From: Actinoallomurus sp045806665
GTDB lineage: Bacteria > Actinomycetota > Actinomycetes > Streptosporangiales > Streptosporangiaceae
Assembly: GCA_045806665.1 (NCBI GenBank)
Contig: JBJMIW010000285.1
Location: 1-16,921, forward strand
DNA: 16,921 nucleotides
Direction of reading: 5' to 3'
Shown here: piece by piece, positions 14,991 to 16,921 of the stretch
Position numbering within the stretch: position 1 is the first letter of the stretch
How the letters are laid out: every line of letters begins with the position of its first letter
Position numbers and translations under genes: made by a program
Notes under the pieces: generated by a model
Databases searched by the model: none
The model's input: only the letters and a program-made list of their open reading frames with translations
What the model was told of the DNA's origin: nothing

Positions 14991-15250
14991 ACCGACGCCT
15001 CTTGTACGGTGCTCGGCCCCGGAAGCACCGTCTCGCACCACACGACGCGTCCAGCATCGCCGGTATCGGTGCCCCAGCGGCCGCCCGTCAGGGTGTCGAC
15101 CATGCGCAGCCCGCGCCCTCCGGTCGCGTCCGGTCCCGCGTCGGCCATCCGGGGAACACCGCCGGAGGTTCCGGCGTCCGCGACTTCCACCCGAATCCCG
15201 TCAGAGAGGGCGACCACAGTGATGGTCACGGTCTCGGAGCCGGAATGGCG
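14987..15250 (-). pseudogene. C-terminal remnant of an RsbW-like ATP-binding regulator
   Basis: The frame reads RHSGSETVTITVVALSDG, IRVEVADAGTSGGVPRM and GGRGLRMVDTLTGGRWGT, which is the second half of the short HATPase_c proteins related to anti-sigma kinases and common in actinomycetes. The first half, including the N-box ELVTNA that should precede RHSGS, is absent. Upstream in frame there are only nine unrelated codons back to a TAG at 15275-15277, and no other minus frame supplies the missing part. A GTG at 15229 could start a fragment of about 80 residues, but it would lack the Mg/ATP site. Such ATPase genes often stand divergently beside DUF5753 regulators, as here. Confidence 0.75.
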
Positions 15251-15330
15251 GCTCGAACACGGATCACGACTTGTCTAAGCGCAGCAACCTCTCACCGAAG
15301 GCATACTGAAGTCCGATACAGAAGCAGAAA

Positions 15331-16107
15331 ATGGGCAACCCCCCGAATCCGACGCTGAGAAGACTCGGTGCGGCCGTTCGCCGCTATCGCGAGGCCGCCG
15401 GCTTGATCCAGGCCCAGCTAGCGGAACGGGTTAACTACTCGGAAGGCTGGCTGAGCAATCTGGAGACTGGCCGGCTGAGGCCGCGGCGCAAGGCGGTCGT
15501 GGCCATCGAGAAGGCACTTGATCTCCCCGAGGGGCCGCTTCTCGACCTCTACGACGTGCTCGCCGAAGAGGTGATGCCCGCCTGGTTCCGGCCATGGCTC
15601 GAGGAGGAGCGCGCGGCGACCGTCCTGCGCTCCTTCGAGCAAACGATCATCTCCGGTTTTCTGCAGACTGAGGACTACATACGGGCTCTGCCGGTCGGCG
15701 ACGAGGCGGCGGTGACCGCCCGGAGGGAGCGCCAGGAGATCCTCTCCGGTGACAATCCCCCGATGCTGCGATGCGTCGTTGATGAGATGGCGCTATACCG
15801 ACAGATCGGGGACGCCGCTGTCATGCGCGCTCAACTGGAGCACCTCGTAGCTCGTGTCTCACCCCGCGTGACGATTCAGGTCGTTCCCGCAGCCGCCAAT
15901 CCTCACCGAATGGGTGCCTTCACCATCGCCACCGTCGAAGGCAGCGAGGTAGCGTACGTGGAAACAGCCGTCCGCGGCATTGTCACAAGCAACCGGGAGG
16001 GCATCGCGCAGCTCTCGGAGAGGTGGGAGTCCATACGGACCTTCGCCCTGTCACAGCATGAGTCCATCGAGTTCATTAAGAAAGTGGCAGCAGAAAAATG
16101 GACCTGA
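15331..16107 (+). CDS. XRE-family regulator with DUF5753 (Scr1-like)
   Basis: A 258-residue protein. An N-terminal helix-turn-helix (about residues 8-65, LGAAVRRYREAAGLIQAQLA then YSEGWLSNLETGR) is followed by the DUF5753 domain, with its marks AWFRPWLEEERAATVLRSFE, ISGFLQTEDYIRAL, ILSGDNPPMLRCVVDEMALY, IQVVPAAANPHRMGAFTIA and VAYVETAVRG. Family members are DNA-binding regulators usually paired with a small DUF397 protein, here overlapping its 3' end by 10 bases. ATG 15331 has only a weak AGAAG site upstream. The gene uses more A/T-ending codons than its neighbours, which suggests acquisition from elsewhere. Related pairs act in developmental regulation in Streptomyces or as toxin-antitoxin-like modules; which applies here is unknown. 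Confidence 0.92.
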   Translation: MGNPPNPTLRRLGAAVRRYREAAGLIQAQLAERVNYSEGWLSNLETGRLRPRRKAVVAIEKALDLPEGPLLDLYDVLAEEVMPAWFRPWLEEERAATVLRSFEQTIISGFLQTEDYIRALPVGDEAAVTARRERQEILSGDNPPMLRCVVDEMALYRQIGDAAVMRAQLEHLVARVSPRVTIQVVPAAANPHRMGAFTIATVEGSEVAYVETAVRGIVTSNREGIAQLSERWESIRTFALSQHESIEFIKKVAAEKWT

Positions 16108-16190
16108 CCAACGTTGAGTGGCGTACCGCGACGCGTAGCGGCGAAAACGGCGGCATGTGCGTCGAGGTCACCGTTCTCGAAGACGTCTAG
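16098..16190 (+). pseudogene. truncated DUF397 partner gene
   Basis: ATG 16098 lies inside the end of the DUF5753 gene (10-base overlap), the normal arrangement for DUF397 partners. Its 30 codons give MDLTNVEWRTATRSGENGG then MCVEVTVLEDV, matching the DUF397 N-terminal half (W, SGENGG, CVEV). The family normally runs to about 60-70 residues with a second half containing RDSK and PxxW-type segments; here a TAG at 16188 ends it. The next gene, on the other strand, ends only 14 bases beyond. The second half has been lost, so this is probably non-functional, though a shortened active peptide cannot be ruled out. Confidence 0.75.
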
Positions 16191-16204
16191 TCCGGCGCGG
16201 CCGG

Positions 16205-16921
16205 TCAGGGGGTGTCGGGGGCGAGGGCGGCGAGTTTGTCCGGGTTGCCGATGAGGTGGATCGCGCGGATGCCCTGGCCGTCGGGGTCCAGCTCCACGGT
16301 GGCGACCGTGATGGGGACGCCGGAGGCGTGGACGAGGATCGCCGGGCCGCCGTTGACCTCGATGACGGTGACCTCGGCTCCCGGCGGGATCTCGGCGGCG
16401 ATGGCCGCGAAGAACCGGGCGACCTTCTCCGCGCCCTCGATCGGCCGGCGCGGCGCGCGTACCTTGCCGCCGCCGTCCGACCACAGCGTGACGTCGGGGG
16501 CGAGCACCTCCATGAGCGCGTTGAGGTCGCCGCCGACGGCGGCCGCGAGGAACCGCTCGGTGGCCTGTCGGCGCACCTGCCGATCGGTCTCGAAGCGCGG
16601 GCGGCGGGCCTCGACGTGGCGGCGGGCCCGGTGCGCGAGCTGGCGCACCGACTCCTCGGAGCGCTCGAGGGCGCGGGCGATCTCGGCGTGGTCGAACCCG
16701 AACGCCTCCCGCAGGACGAACACCGAGCGTTCCAGCGGCGACAGGGTCTCCAGGACGACGAGCATCGCCATCGACACCGAGTCGGCCAGCGCGGCGTCCT
16801 CGGCGACGTCCGGGCCGGTCAGCAGGGGCTCGGGCAGCCAGGTGCCGACGTACACCTCGCGCGCGGCCTTCTCCCGGCGTAGCCGGTCGATGGCGGCCCT
16901 GGTGGTGAGCGTCACCAGGTA
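16205..16921 (-). CDS. ECF41/SigJ-type RNA polymerase sigma factor (5' part beyond window)
   Basis: The minus-strand gene enters from the right edge, so its N-terminus is missing. The visible 239 codons begin at the end of sigma region 2 (YLVTLTTRAAIDRLRREKAAR). The linker motif WLPEP and sigma region 4 (LSPLERSVFVLREAFGFDHAE, shown here to DHAE, then IARALERSEESVRQLAHRA) come next. A C-terminal SnoaL-like domain carries the ECF41 marks DGGGK (LWSDGGGKVRA) and NPDK (IHLIGNPDKLA). In ECF41 factors this attached domain, not a separate anti-sigma protein, controls activity. Genes of this group usually sit beside a carboxymuconolactone decarboxylase, oxidoreductase or epimerase gene, which would lie outside the window. 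Confidence 0.93.
   Translation of the reverse strand, partial: YLVTLTTRAAIDRLRREKAAREVYVGTWLPEPLLTGPDVAEDAALADSVSMAMLVVLETLSPLERSVFVLREAFGFDHAEIARALERSEESVRQLAHRARRHVEARRPRFETDRQVRRQATERFLAAAVGGDLNALMEVLAPDVTLWSDGGGKVRAPRRPIEGAEKVARFFAAIAAEIPPGAEVTVIEVNGGPAILVHASGVPITVATVELDPDGQGIRAIHLIGNPDKLAALAPDTP

Overview
The window is very GC-rich with strong G/C bias at third codon positions, GTG starts, leaderless-looking promoters and gene families typical of Actinobacteria (NCS1 permease, DesK/NarL-type histidine kinases, SigJ/ECF41 sigma factor, DUF5753/DUF397 regulators). A filamentous actinomycete, perhaps of the Streptosporangiales, fits best; this is inference from gene content and base usage, not from a phylogenetic marker.

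Layout. (1) 111-1817: aerobic glycerol-3-phosphate dehydrogenase (glpD). (2) 2043-5704: a two-gene transporter operon. The first gene fuses a secreted-side S15-type alpha/beta hydrolase, a membrane helix and a cytoplasmic ABC ATPase; the second is its ABC-2 permease. The translation-start region of the permease is duplicated. A strong terminator hairpin follows. (3) 5759-7148: a small unidentified minus-strand ORF, an 11-bp inverted repeat, and an orphan histidine kinase whose ATP-binding motifs are degenerate. (4) 7305-8393: a SHOCT-domain membrane peptide, an array of five 17-bp tandem repeats starting at its stop codon, and a DUF2269-like membrane protein. (5) 8445-10435 (minus): a 4-TM membrane protein overlapping by ATGA with a CotA-like multicopper oxidase that carries a twin-arginine/lipoprotein signal. 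(6) 10668-13915 (minus): NCS1 nucleobase-type permease, then an intact NarL-type two-component pair (kinase then regulator) with its own leaderless promoter. (7) 13916-15330: a decayed region. A frameshifted DHFR/RibD-type pseudogene lies between two copies of a composite repeat of identical geometry (20-20-33-20 bp). Next to it are a 79-aa unknown ORF and the C-terminal remnant of an RsbW-like ATPase. (8) 15331-16190: an Scr1-like DUF5753 regulator overlapping a truncated DUF397 gene. (9) 16205-16921: an ECF41/SigJ-type sigma factor running off the right edge.

The most unusual items are the hydrolase-TM-ABC fusion, the pair of composite repeats whose outer arm supplies the stop codon of the minus-strand ORF ending there, the eroded DUF5753/DUF397/ATPase module, and the kinase with substituted N-box and G1 residues. 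No CRISPR array, tRNA, rRNA or complete insertion sequence was seen.
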